From contig WTIY01000117.1 in NCBI GenBank assembly GCA_011525065.1, positions 1-6,330 on the forward strand: a DNA stretch of 6,330 nt, read 5' to 3'. The DNA comes from Flavobacteriales bacterium (GTDB lineage Bacteria; Bacteroidota; Bacteroidia; Flavobacteriales; Flavobacteriaceae). Under the pieces are notes generated by a model. That model saw only the letters and a list, made by a program, of their open reading frames with translations, was not told the DNA's origin and did no database searches. This document shows positions 1-6,330 of the stretch, piece after piece. The position numbers and the translations under genes are program-made. How positions within the stretch are numbered: position 1 is the first letter of the stretch; every line of letters begins with the position of its first letter.

Positions 1-235
1 GCCCTTAGGATGGTATGGCGCGACGACTGAAACATCGATACATCATGGCGCATTTTTTGGGTTGGTTCATGAGATCAATGGCTTTGTGAATCAATATCGT
101 CGCTACAATACTGATTTAACGACAATTTTAACAGGAGGAGACCTCGAAATTTTGCGAGATCACATAAAAAATGACATCTTTGCCCATCCTAATTTTTTGT
201 TACTCGGACTCAACGAAATTTTATTGATTAACTAA
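1..235 (+). CDS. coaX: Type III pantothenate kinase, C-terminal part (5' end outside window)
   Basis: This is the last 77 codons of an open frame that enters from the left edge (first complete codon at position 2) and stops with TAA at 233-235. Type III pantothenate kinase phosphorylates pantothenate in the cytoplasm, the first step of coenzyme A synthesis. The visible part carries two family hallmarks: a TTETSIHHG stretch followed by a small-residue helix (GAFFGLVHEINGF), and ILTGGD at about residues 42-47 of the fragment, the conserved TGGD turn of the acetate/sugar kinase fold. It ends with the FAHPNFLLLGLNEIL tail typical of CoaX. Full-length proteins are about 245-260 residues, so roughly a third is visible and the N-terminal phosphate-binding motif cannot be checked. 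The next gene starts 6 nt after the stop, suggesting shared transcription. Identification rests on recalled family motifs. Confidence 0.88.
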   Translation, partial: PLGWYGATTETSIHHGAFFGLVHEINGFVNQYRRYNTDLTTILTGGDLEILRDHIKNDIFAHPNFLLLGLNEILLIN

Positions 236-241
236 GGACTG

Positions 242-1480
242 ATGCTCAAAAAAATAATCTTCCTACTGGCATTTGCCATTACTGCGTCTGCATGGAGCCA
301 GGGAACTACGTCCCCCTATTCATTCTTTGGCATCGGAAATTTGAATTTTAGAGGTACTGTTGAGAATCGGCTTATGGGTGGGGTCAGTACTTATTCAGAC
401 AGCATTCACCTTAATCTTCTAAATCCTGCCGGCCTGGCCAAACTTAAACTGGTCAATTATTCCATCGCTGGCAGTCATAAATTCAATACACTCAGCACCG
501 CCACCGCCAGTGAGCGCGCCACAACCACAACATTGGATTATATGGCCATTGGATTTCCTATGGGTAAATTTGCCGGAGCTTTTGGTTTGCTCCCCTTGAC
601 TACTTCGGGTTACAAGCTAGAAAACATCGATGGTACGAGCACCACTCAATATACGGGTAGCGGAGGAATGAACAAGGTCTTTTTTAGTCTGGGTTATGCC
701 CTTACCCCTAATTTGAGTTTGGGTGCTGAAGGGAATTATAATTTTGGTAAAATTTCCAATAACGCTGTAACCTTTCAGGAAGAGATTCAGCTAGGAACTG
801 AAGAAAACAATCAAAGTGACTTACTTGGCTTAAGTGTCAATTTGGGGCTTCAGTATCAGAAAATGTTAAGCGGTAAACTCAAAGGGTTGGCCTCTTTTTC
901 ATATACCCCAGAAACTAAATTCGTCTCCGAAAATGCCCGGCAAATTGCCACAGTGCTTTTGCTTCCAAACGGAAACACTTCGGCTATTGATCAACGAGAC
1001 ATCGAACTGGCCAACACGGATTTTGTATATCCGTCCCAGTTGACGTTCGGTTTGGGTCTTGCTCAAGAGCGCAAATGGTCACTTTCTGCAGAGGTCAGTG
1101 CTCAAAAAACCAGCAATCTCTCGATCAGTACTGTGGATTTGGACAATGTGGCCTATCAAGACGCTATAAAATTTAGAATGGGGGGCTTTTATATCCCAGA
1201 TTACAACTCCTTTTCGAGCATGCTGAAGCGCATCGTTTATCGAGGTGGTTTTCGATTTGAGGAGACAGGAATTAACGTAAACGGCAATGCCATTTCTGAG
1301 TTTGGCATGTCTTTTGGACTTGGACTGAATCTAGGCAGGTCCTTTTCCAACATCAACATCGGCGTCGAGTACGGCGGAAGAGGAACCAAAGACAATGGAC
1401 TTGTACAGGAATCCTTTGTTAATGTTTTTGTTGGGTTGTCGCTGAGCGACAAATGGTTTGAAAAAAGATTATATGATTAA
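242..1480 (+). CDS. Outer membrane beta-barrel-like protein of a Bacteroidota family
   Basis: This 412-residue protein has a clear Sec signal peptide: KK at 3-4, a hydrophobic core at about 5-16, and likely cleavage after SAWSQ near residue 20. The mature chain is rich in alternating hydrophobic/polar, Gly- and aromatic-rich segments (for example LGLGLNLGRSFSNINIGVEY near 358-377), as expected for outer membrane beta strands. A short NPAGL motif at 61-65 recalls the NPA motif of FadL/OMPP1-type transporters, but the overall match to FadL is not strong enough to name it. The C-terminus (VGLSLSDKWFEKRLYD) is a last strand plus a charged tail, a pattern I recall from flavobacterial outer membrane proteins encoded next to coaX. 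The substrate is unknown. The ATG at 242 is chosen because the signal peptide begins directly after it; no Shine-Dalgarno is visible. It lies 6 nt after coaX and 9 nt before the TPR gene, consistent with one operon. Confidence 0.85.
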   Translation: MLKKIIFLLAFAITASAWSQGTTSPYSFFGIGNLNFRGTVENRLMGGVSTYSDSIHLNLLNPAGLAKLKLVNYSIAGSHKFNTLSTATASERATTTTLDYMAIGFPMGKFAGAFGLLPLTTSGYKLENIDGTSTTQYTGSGGMNKVFFSLGYALTPNLSLGAEGNYNFGKISNNAVTFQEEIQLGTEENNQSDLLGLSVNLGLQYQKMLSGKLKGLASFSYTPETKFVSENARQIATVLLLPNGNTSAIDQRDIELANTDFVYPSQLTFGLGLAQERKWSLSAEVSAQKTSNLSISTVDLDNVAYQDAIKFRMGGFYIPDYNSFSSMLKRIVYRGGFRFEETGINVNGNAISEFGMSFGLGLNLGRSFSNINIGVEYGGRGTKDNGLVQESFVNVFVGLSLSDKWFEKRLYD

Positions 1481-1489
1481 TTTAGTGTT

Positions 1490-2842
1490 ATGAAGACTAA
1501 ACTTTTGTTTTTGGCATTGTTTGCCATCATGATGACAACAGCGGTTCGCGCTCAAGACGAGTGCACCATTGCCGTCTCCTTATTCACAGAGCCGGCCAAG
1601 ATTAAGAATTACGAAGGTGCCTTGACGCACTATGAAAAAGCGATCACACAATGTCCTTCGTACAGTGTGGCGGTTTATCAGTATGCCGTCAAGATGTTTG
1701 AGTATTTTATTGAGCAGGGAGATAAAACCAAGATCAAAGATCTGGAAAACGCCTATCAGCTGCGCATGAAATACTTCCCGAAAAAATCTAAAAAAGGGGA
1801 CATTCTTGCGGATATTGCCCAAATCAAGTACGACAATGGAATTGGTGACAAGATGAGTCAATTCAATGGTTTTGATTTGGCCTTTAAAACGGATGAACCA
1901 AACTTTAAGAGCCCTAAAAGCATTTACACCTATTTTTCACTGGCCATGGATTTGTACAAAAATGGTCAAAAGGACATTCAGGAGGTCTTTGATCTTTATG
2001 ATATCGTTGTGGAGAAAATTGAAAAGGAAGAGGGCAATTACGCCACCCGAATCAATAAAATGATTGCTAAAGAAGAGTCTGGAGCAACGCTTAGTAGCAA
2101 GGACAAAAAGAAATTAAGCGGATATGAAAAGTATTTGGGATACTATTCAAAGATTAAACAAAGTGTCGACGCTAAGTTAGGGACTGTAGCGGATTGTGAT
2201 AATTTGATTCCGCTTTACGAAAAGAACTTTGACGAGAAAAAGAGCGACATTGCTTGGTTGAAAAGTGCGGCCAGTCGATTGAATGCTAAAGACTGTGAAA
2301 CACCCTTGTTTTACCAATTGGTTCAAGAGTTACATGCCCTGCAGCCCTCTGCAGCATCTGCGTTCTACCTCGGTCGCTTGGCCGATCGTGACGGCAATAA
2401 TTCAGACGCCATTGATTATTACAATCAAGCGGTTGAATTAGAAACAAACTTGAACAAAGCCGCTGATTATTTATTTGCCATTGCAGAGAATTATCGCAAA
2501 AGGGGAAGTTACAGTAAGGCAAGAAGTAATTACTACAAAGTATTGGAGCAAAAGCCATCAAAAGGCATCTGTTATTTGCGCATTGCTGACATGTACTCAA
2601 AAAGTTCGAATGATTGTGGAGGAAGTGTCTTTGAAAAGCGCGCCATAAATTGGAAAGCTGCAGAAATGGCCGATCGTGCGGCACGTGTAGACGCCTCAAT
2701 TGCGGCTACGGCCCGTGCGACATCAGACAGCTATCGCCAGAGAGCACCCAGCAAAAGTGATATTTTTGCCGAAGGCATGGCAGGAAAAATAATCACCATC
2801 AATTGTTGGATTGGTGGTAGTGTCAAAGTGCCAAATCTTTAA
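1490..2842 (+). CDS. Secreted tetratricopeptide-repeat protein
   Basis: This 450-residue protein starts with a signal peptide (KTK, then a hydrophobic stretch 5-18, probable cleavage after AVRAQ near residue 22), so it should act in the periplasm or at the outer membrane. A TPR-like helix pair is visible near the N-terminus (NYEGALTHYEKAI, about 40-52). Two better repeats follow at about 289-322 (AFYLGRLADRDGNNSDAIDYY) and 325-357 (ADYLFAIAENYRKRGSYSKA). The middle, about 180-250, is Lys/Glu-rich and helical. Seven cysteines remain in the mature chain (25, 55, 236, 269, 361, 376, 439), so disulfides are possible. The C-terminal module APSKSDIFAEGMAG followed by INCWIGGSVKVP resembles a tail I recall from flavobacterial TPR proteins at this locus. 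TPRs usually mediate protein contacts; the partner is unknown, though the adjacent outer membrane protein and LptC are candidates by context. The stop overlaps the lptC start by one base. Confidence 0.87.
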   Translation: MKTKLLFLALFAIMMTTAVRAQDECTIAVSLFTEPAKIKNYEGALTHYEKAITQCPSYSVAVYQYAVKMFEYFIEQGDKTKIKDLENAYQLRMKYFPKKSKKGDILADIAQIKYDNGIGDKMSQFNGFDLAFKTDEPNFKSPKSIYTYFSLAMDLYKNGQKDIQEVFDLYDIVVEKIEKEEGNYATRINKMIAKEESGATLSSKDKKKLSGYEKYLGYYSKIKQSVDAKLGTVADCDNLIPLYEKNFDEKKSDIAWLKSAASRLNAKDCETPLFYQLVQELHALQPSAASAFYLGRLADRDGNNSDAIDYYNQAVELETNLNKAADYLFAIAENYRKRGSYSKARSNYYKVLEQKPSKGICYLRIADMYSKSSNDCGGSVFEKRAINWKAAEMADRAARVDASIAATARATSDSYRQRAPSKSDIFAEGMAGKIITINCWIGGSVKVPNL

Positions 2843-2847
2843 TGCGA
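2839..2847 (+). promoter_or_regulatory. Overlapping stop/start (TAATG) between TPR gene and lptC
   Basis: The TAA stop of the TPR gene (2840-2842) shares its last A with the ATG of lptC (2842-2844). No Shine-Dalgarno-like sequence precedes this ATG, so lptC translation probably depends on ribosomes terminating on the TPR gene (translational coupling). The overlap is seen directly; the coupling is inferred. Confidence 0.6.
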
Positions 2848-3402
2848 CGCCTCACTCAATATTTTAAAATAAGCGCCATTGTCTTTTTAGGACTCATGGC
2901 GTTTTTTTCTTGTGAGGGCACTTATGACCAAGTACAATTACTGAATTTGAGTGATGATCAGCCCATTGCTGAGGGGGAACAGGTTAACTTGAAGTACACG
3001 GACTCAGGCCTTCTAGTGACCAACCTAATTACGCCAAAACTTTTGGATTACAGCAATTTTGAGTTTGCTTTTCAAGAATTCCCCGAAGGCTTGAACATTC
3101 ATTTTTTTGACCAGGATAAGGAAAGTACCGTCCGTTCTGATTACGCCATCCGCTACAGCAATACAGGATTAGTCGATTTGCGGGACAATGTGGTTTTGAC
3201 CACGGCAGATGGTAATGTCCTGGAAGCACAACAATTGTACTGGGATCAATCCGCCAAGTGGTTATTTACGGATCAACCCTATCGCATTACCTTCAGCGAT
3301 GGCTCATATAACGACGGGAGTCGATTTGACGCCAATGAAGATTTTACTATCTTTCTTTCAAGAAACAATCAGGGCATTCAACGCATTGTTGATCCTGAAT
3401 AA
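2842..3402 (+). CDS. lptC: LPS-export periplasmic protein LptC, lipoprotein form
   Basis: This 186-residue protein matches the LptC/YrbK family of the Lpt bridge, which takes lipopolysaccharide from the inner-membrane LptBFG complex and passes it to LptA. Its N-terminus (RR, hydrophobic 10-22, then FFSC) is a lipoprotein signal with the lipidated cysteine at residue 24, whereas E. coli LptC keeps an uncleaved membrane helix. The body has the beta-jellyroll pattern of the family: YTDSGLLVTNLITPKLLDYS near 52-71, FPEGLNIHFFD at 80-90, and the best block, DLRDNVVLTTADGNVLEAQQ (112-131), leading into LYWDQSAKWLFTDQPYRI (132-149) and DGSRFDANEDF (158-168). Length is normal for the family. The start is fixed by the lipoprotein signal. 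It is coupled to the preceding TPR gene and followed after 9 nt by a small membrane-protein gene. LptC is confident by pattern; the lipid anchor is predicted. Confidence 0.87.
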   Translation: MRRLTQYFKISAIVFLGLMAFFSCEGTYDQVQLLNLSDDQPIAEGEQVNLKYTDSGLLVTNLITPKLLDYSNFEFAFQEFPEGLNIHFFDQDKESTVRSDYAIRYSNTGLVDLRDNVVLTTADGNVLEAQQLYWDQSAKWLFTDQPYRITFSDGSYNDGSRFDANEDFTIFLSRNNQGIQRIVDPE

Positions 3403-3411
3403 TTCATCGAT

Positions 3412-3606
3412 ATGCGACATAAAATTTATCGACTTTTTGAGTACGGCTACATCGCCATGGCGGGATTTTCAGTTTACTTGGTTTTGACGAACTGGGAAGA
3501 AAATCGTCAACGGGCCTACATGTTTATCATTTTTTCTGTAGTGGCCGTCGGGATGTATTTATTCAAGCGCTGGTTCAGAAAAAATATGGAAAATCGCTCG
3601 AAGTAA
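3412..3606 (+). CDS. Small two-helix membrane protein, function unknown
   Basis: This 64-residue protein has two predicted membrane segments, about residues 10-26 (EYGYIAMAGFSVYLVL region) and 35-52 (AYMFIIFSVVAVGMYLFK), joined by a short charged loop NWEENRQR. The tail is strongly basic (KRWFRKNMENRSK). By the positive-inside rule (RHK at the start, KRWFRK at the end) both termini are probably cytoplasmic and the loop periplasmic. It is likely a real gene: it fits the 9-nt and 3-nt spacings of the operon, lies in the same direction, and I recall similar unnamed small proteins in flavobacteria between lptC and a CorC-type gene. I recognise no named domain. It could be an accessory subunit of the neighbouring Lpt or CNNM/CorC protein, but that is a guess from position. 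Confidence 0.75.
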   Translation: MRHKIYRLFEYGYIAMAGFSVYLVLTNWEENRQRAYMFIIFSVVAVGMYLFKRWFRKNMENRSK

Positions 3607-3609
3607 TCC

Positions 3610-4863
3610 ATGGAGGAGTCGTTTTTTATCATTCTTGTATCTCTGCTTTTTTCGGCTTTTTTCTCTGGGATGGAAATTGCGTATGTTTCGGCCAATAAAA
3701 TCCACCTTGAAATTGAAAAGAAACGCAGCAGCTTAATTGCAGCAGTGCTGAAACGCATCACCCGTAGGCCGTCAAAATTTATTGCGACCATGCTCGTGGG
3801 CAATAATATCGCTTTGGTAATTTACGGACTCTTTATGGGGGACGTCCTGATGCAATGGATTCCTTTGGATGGATTTTATGAGTTACTGGTGCATACCTTG
3901 ATTTCGACTTTGGTCATTTTGTGGACCGCTGAATTCTTGCCTAAAGTTTTTTTTCAAATCTATGCCAATCAGTTGGTGGTGATTCTGTCGATTCCAGCTT
4001 ACATTTTCTATCTTTTATTTTCGGTGATTTCCGAATGGGTCATCTGGATTTCCGATTTTGTGCTCAGGGTGTTATTTCGCACTCCTGGAGATGATTTACA
4101 GCTCAGTTTTAGCAAGGTGGAATTGGGTCATTACATCAACGAACAGATGGAGAGTTTGGAGGTCGAGGATGAGGTGGACAGTGAAATTCAAATTTTTCAG
4201 AATGCCTTAGAGTTTTCTGACGTTAAGGCTCGGGAGGTCATGATCCCACGAACCGAGGTGATTGGTGTAGATGTCTCAACCAGTCCCAAAGAATTGGGGC
4301 AAAAATTTACAGAAACGGGTTTGTCTAAAATCCTAGTATATCAGGAAAATTTAGATAATATCTTGGGTTATGTTCATTCCTTTGAGTTGTTCAAAAAGCC
4401 CCAGGTCATTCATCAAGTTTTAATGCCTGTGGTTTTTATTCCTGAGACCATGCTGGCCAAAGACATATTACAGGCGCTGACCCGAAAGCGTAAAAGTATC
4501 GCTGTGGTGGTCGATGAGTACGGGGGCACTGCTGGCATCATCACTGTGGAAGACATCATTGAAGAATTATTCGGTGAGATAGAAGACGAGCACGATTCAA
4601 TGGCCCTTGTAGAACAAGAGATAGAATCAGGTCATTGGCGATTTTCGGCTCGATTGGAGGTCGACTATCTCAATGAAACCTACAAATTAGATTTGCCCGA
4701 GGGCGAGCAATATGAAACCTTGGGCGGTCTAGTCGTCCATGTTGCGGAGGAAATACCCGAGCAAGGGGAAGTTATTGGTATTGAAGATTTTAACCTAACC
4801 ATTGTTGAGGTTTCGAACACAAAAATTGAGTTGGTGGAACTACAGCGCAAGGACCAAGATTGA
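3610..4863 (+). CDS. CNNM/CorC-type membrane protein (DUF21, CBS pair, CorC_HlyC), probable Mg2+/Co2+ transporter
   Basis: This 417-residue protein has the full hemolysin-C/CNNM architecture. The DUF21 membrane domain covers about residues 1-190, with hydrophobic segments near 5-25, 58-80, 92-112 and 122-150, and conserved polar motifs SGMEIA (19-24), GNNIA (64-68) and EFLPK (108-112). A CBS pair follows, from REVMIPRTEV (208-217) through LSKILVYQENLDNILGYVH (238-256) to the signature VDEYGGTAGIITVEDIIEEL (301-320). The CorC_HlyC domain (about 340-412) includes ARLEVDYLNE and YETLGGLVV. Relatives with this architecture move Mg2+ across the inner membrane, and their CBS pairs can bind ATP; the older hemolysin label is historical. 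Gliding protein GldE shares this layout, but no other gld gene lies nearby, so I do not call it GldE. The gene begins 3 nt after the small membrane-protein gene and is probably the last of this transcription unit. Confidence 0.92.
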   Translation: MEESFFIILVSLLFSAFFSGMEIAYVSANKIHLEIEKKRSSLIAAVLKRITRRPSKFIATMLVGNNIALVIYGLFMGDVLMQWIPLDGFYELLVHTLISTLVILWTAEFLPKVFFQIYANQLVVILSIPAYIFYLLFSVISEWVIWISDFVLRVLFRTPGDDLQLSFSKVELGHYINEQMESLEVEDEVDSEIQIFQNALEFSDVKAREVMIPRTEVIGVDVSTSPKELGQKFTETGLSKILVYQENLDNILGYVHSFELFKKPQVIHQVLMPVVFIPETMLAKDILQALTRKRKSIAVVVDEYGGTAGIITVEDIIEELFGEIEDEHDSMALVEQEIESGHWRFSARLEVDYLNETYKLDLPEGEQYETLGGLVVHVAEEIPEQGEVIGIEDFNLTIVEVSNTKIELVELQRKDQD

Positions 4864-4953
4864 ATTTAGGCCTGAACCGCGTTTTTTTTAATTCAGATTT
4901 TTCATAAATCGTTAATAAGTGGTATTTTCGCCCACTATCAAAATTGACTTAAT
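4864..4953 (+). other. Only intergenic gap of the window (90 nt), AT-rich
   Basis: This is the sole non-coding stretch longer than 10 nt. It holds a run of eight T at 4882-4889 and a promoter candidate nearer the next gene. TGAATT at 4861-4866 can pair with AATTCA at 4890-4895 around a 23-nt loop, which is too weak and oddly placed to be called a terminator. Read-through from the upstream genes into the isomerase gene is therefore possible. Confidence 0.8.
4898..4930 (+). promoter_or_regulatory. Candidate Bacteroidota-type promoter for the isomerase gene
   Basis: TATTTTCG at 4923-4930 matches the Bacteroidota -7 consensus TAnnTTTG at all fixed positions except one (C for the third T). It is followed by GCCC-like sequence, as is common in flavobacterial promoters. 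A T-rich TTTTTC at 4898-4903 lies 19 nt upstream, where the weak -33 element (TTG/TTTG) is expected. The 5' leader would then be about 17 nt before the ATG at 4954. Motif match and position are seen; activity is inferred. Confidence 0.45.
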
Positions 4954-6330
4954 ATGGCAGTATTAAACAGTATTCGTAAGCGTGGTGTGTTTTTGATTCT
5001 CATCATTGCCTTGGCGTTATTTTCTTTCATTCTGAGTGACATCATTAACAAAGGAAGCAGTGCTTCTAGTGTTCAAAATGTGGTGGCTACGGTCAATGGT
5101 ACAGAGATTTTACGTGAGGCATTCATGACTCAAGTGGATGAATACCAGAGAAATCTCGGCCCTAATGCAGCGGCATCACAAGCCATGAATCTTGTTTGGG
5201 ATCGTCAGTTAAAAGCCTTGCTTTACGATCAACAAGTCAAAGCGCTTGGTTTGGACATTTCCGAAGAACAGCTTAATGACCAGCTGCGTATGACTTTGGC
5301 CAACAACCCAACGTTTCAAGATGAAAATGGCGTTTACAGTGACGCCCGTTTGATCGAGTATATGTCTGCCATCCAAAATAATCCGCGTGCCAAGCAACAG
5401 TGGGATACCTTCCTCAAGGGGGTGCGCGAGAGCTTAGGTCAATCGAATTATGCAACGCTTGTGACCAGTGGTCTTGAAATGTCAATGGCCGATGGGGAAC
5501 AATTGTACCGCTTTGAAAATGACAAAATCGATATCGAATACCTTCATGTGCCCTATTCAAGTATTCCAGATGAAGAAGTCAGCGTGAGTGAATCAGAAAT
5601 CAAAGATTACATCAGGGCTAACGCAAAAGAATTTGAAGTTGACCCGATGGTAGATTTGGAATATGTGATTTTTGAGGAATCAGCGTCCAAAGAAGATGTC
5701 GACCTCCAGAAATCTGAAATGGCTGATTTGGTTGGTGATTTTGAGACCACTGACGATTTGGCCTTTTTTGTCAATGATAACTCTGACGAGAACTACAATG
5801 ACCAGTGGGTGCGTTCGTCGGACTTATCTCAAATCTTAAAAGATTCATTGGCTACGCTACCACAGGGTACGGTCTATGGGCCATATCGTGATGCCGGTAG
5901 CTTTAAACTGTCTAAAGTCGTCGCAACCATGCAGATGCCGGACTCTGTCGAGGCTCGTCATATTCTTATTCCTGTTGGCTTGAGCCGTGCAGACAGCATT
6001 ACACGCACTCCTGCAGAGGCACGTGCATTTGCTGATAGCCTTTACGCCTTATTGAAAAAGAATCGTCGCAAGTTCGGATCCTTTGTCCGTGCACACTCGA
6101 GTGATTTAGGAAGTGTAGAAAATGGTGGTCATTACGACTATTTTGGTTACAACACTATGGTGACGCCATTCCGTGACTTTTGTTTTGAGGGCAAAAGAGG
6201 GGATATGGGAGTTGTTGAATCTCAATTTGGGGTTCACATCATCGAAATTGAAGGCCAAAAGAATAAATCAACCGCCTACAAAATTGCAACCGTAGCCCGA
6301 GAGATTGAGCCATCAGAAGCCACCTTATCC
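4954..6330 (+). CDS. ppiD: Membrane-anchored SurA/PpiD-like peptidylprolyl isomerase, 3' end outside window
   Basis: The open frame runs 459 codons from ATG at 4954 to the window edge without a stop. A basic start (IRKRG, 7-11) precedes one hydrophobic helix at about 12-31, not followed by an obvious cleavage site, so the protein is probably anchored in the inner membrane with its body in the periplasm, as in PpiD. A SurA_N/PpiD chaperone-like region follows: VVATVNGTEILREAF at 43-57, then helices to about 185. A parvulin domain occupies about 331-432: VEARHILIP (332-340), HSSDLGSVENGGHYDYFG (381-398), MVTPFRDF (402-409) and FGVHIIEI (425-432). The likely active-site positions H336, D384, M402, F406 and H428 are present. 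Such proteins assist folding of exported proteins, including outer membrane proteins. Flavobacterial relatives are about 700 residues, so about two thirds is visible. PpiD is the best name by topology; SurA-like is the alternative. Confidence 0.9.
   Translation, partial: MAVLNSIRKRGVFLILIIALALFSFILSDIINKGSSASSVQNVVATVNGTEILREAFMTQVDEYQRNLGPNAAASQAMNLVWDRQLKALLYDQQVKALGLDISEEQLNDQLRMTLANNPTFQDENGVYSDARLIEYMSAIQNNPRAKQQWDTFLKGVRESLGQSNYATLVTSGLEMSMADGEQLYRFENDKIDIEYLHVPYSSIPDEEVSVSESEIKDYIRANAKEFEVDPMVDLEYVIFEESASKEDVDLQKSEMADLVGDFETTDDLAFFVNDNSDENYNDQWVRSSDLSQILKDSLATLPQGTVYGPYRDAGSFKLSKVVATMQMPDSVEARHILIPVGLSRADSITRTPAEARAFADSLYALLKKNRRKFGSFVRAHSSDLGSVENGGHYDYFGYNTMVTPFRDFCFEGKRGDMGVVESQFGVHIIEIEGQKNKSTAYKIATVAREIEPSEATLS

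Noticed and set aside
2339..2354. Two CTGCAG palindromes four bases apart
   Set aside because: They encode LQPSA in the TPR gene and occur only once as a pair; best explained by chance and codon choice, not an operator.
2286..2699. Minus-strand open frame of 137 codons inside the TPR gene
   Set aside because: It lies wholly within a well-supported coding region, and its product is rich in Cys, His, Asn and Leu with no recognisable domain. It is a by-product of the codon use of the + strand gene.
3348..3355. TATCTTTC, similar to the Bacteroidota -7 box, upstream of the 64-aa gene
   Set aside because: It lies inside the lptC coding region, lacks the final G, and the tight spacing of the genes makes a separate promoter unnecessary.
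3610..4863. Naming the CNNM/CorC-type protein as gliding protein GldE
   Set aside because: The domain order is shared, but paralogues with this layout are common in Bacteroidota, and the usual gld neighbours such as gldD are absent here.
4861..4896. Possible intrinsic terminator after the CNNM-type gene (T run at 4882-4889)
   Set aside because: No GC-rich hairpin precedes the T run. AGGCCT at 4868-4873 is a loopless palindrome, and the TGAATT/AATTCA pairing encloses the T run and has a 23-nt loop.
1..6330. CRISPR array, mobile element, toxin-antitoxin or defence system
   Set aside because: No direct repeats with spacers, no terminal inverted repeats, no transposase/integrase motifs and no small toxin-antitoxin pair were seen; the window is continuous housekeeping coding sequence.

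Overview
The window reads as a stretch of conserved chromosomal core from a Flavobacteriia-type Bacteroidota. The evidence is the gene order (coaX end, outer membrane protein, TPR protein, lptC, a small membrane protein, a CNNM/CorC-type protein, a PpiD-like isomerase). Start codons lack Shine-Dalgarno sequences, and the one clear intergenic promoter candidate resembles the Bacteroidota TAnnTTTG box. The outer membrane protein family and the C-terminal module of the TPR protein are also typical of this phylum. I cannot place it below order level; a marine Flavobacteriales relative is a guess from recalled protein similarity.

Layout: all genes are on the + strand and the window is almost entirely coding. 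Positions 1-235 are the 3' end of coaX (type III pantothenate kinase). Then come a 412-aa outer membrane beta-barrel-like protein (242-1480), a 450-aa secreted TPR protein (1490-2842), an LptC-like lipoprotein (2842-3402, overlapping the previous stop by one base), a 64-aa two-helix membrane protein (3412-3606) and a 417-aa DUF21-CBS-CorC_HlyC membrane protein (3610-4863). Gaps in this run are 9 nt or less, so it looks like one polycistronic unit continuing from coaX. The only real intergenic gap is 4864-4953 (90 nt). It carries a Bacteroidota-type promoter candidate for the last gene, a membrane-anchored SurA/PpiD-like parvulin chaperone that starts at 4954 and runs off the window after 459 codons.

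Taken together, everything after coaX concerns the cell envelope: an outer membrane protein, a periplasmic TPR protein, a lipopolysaccharide-transport component, a probable divalent-cation transporter and a folding factor for exported proteins. An envelope-assembly role for the unnamed members is an inference from context only. I saw no mobile element, CRISPR array, RNA gene, phage gene or sign of recent transfer, and no clear novel system. The least explained parts are the 64-aa membrane protein and the outer membrane/TPR pair next to lptC.
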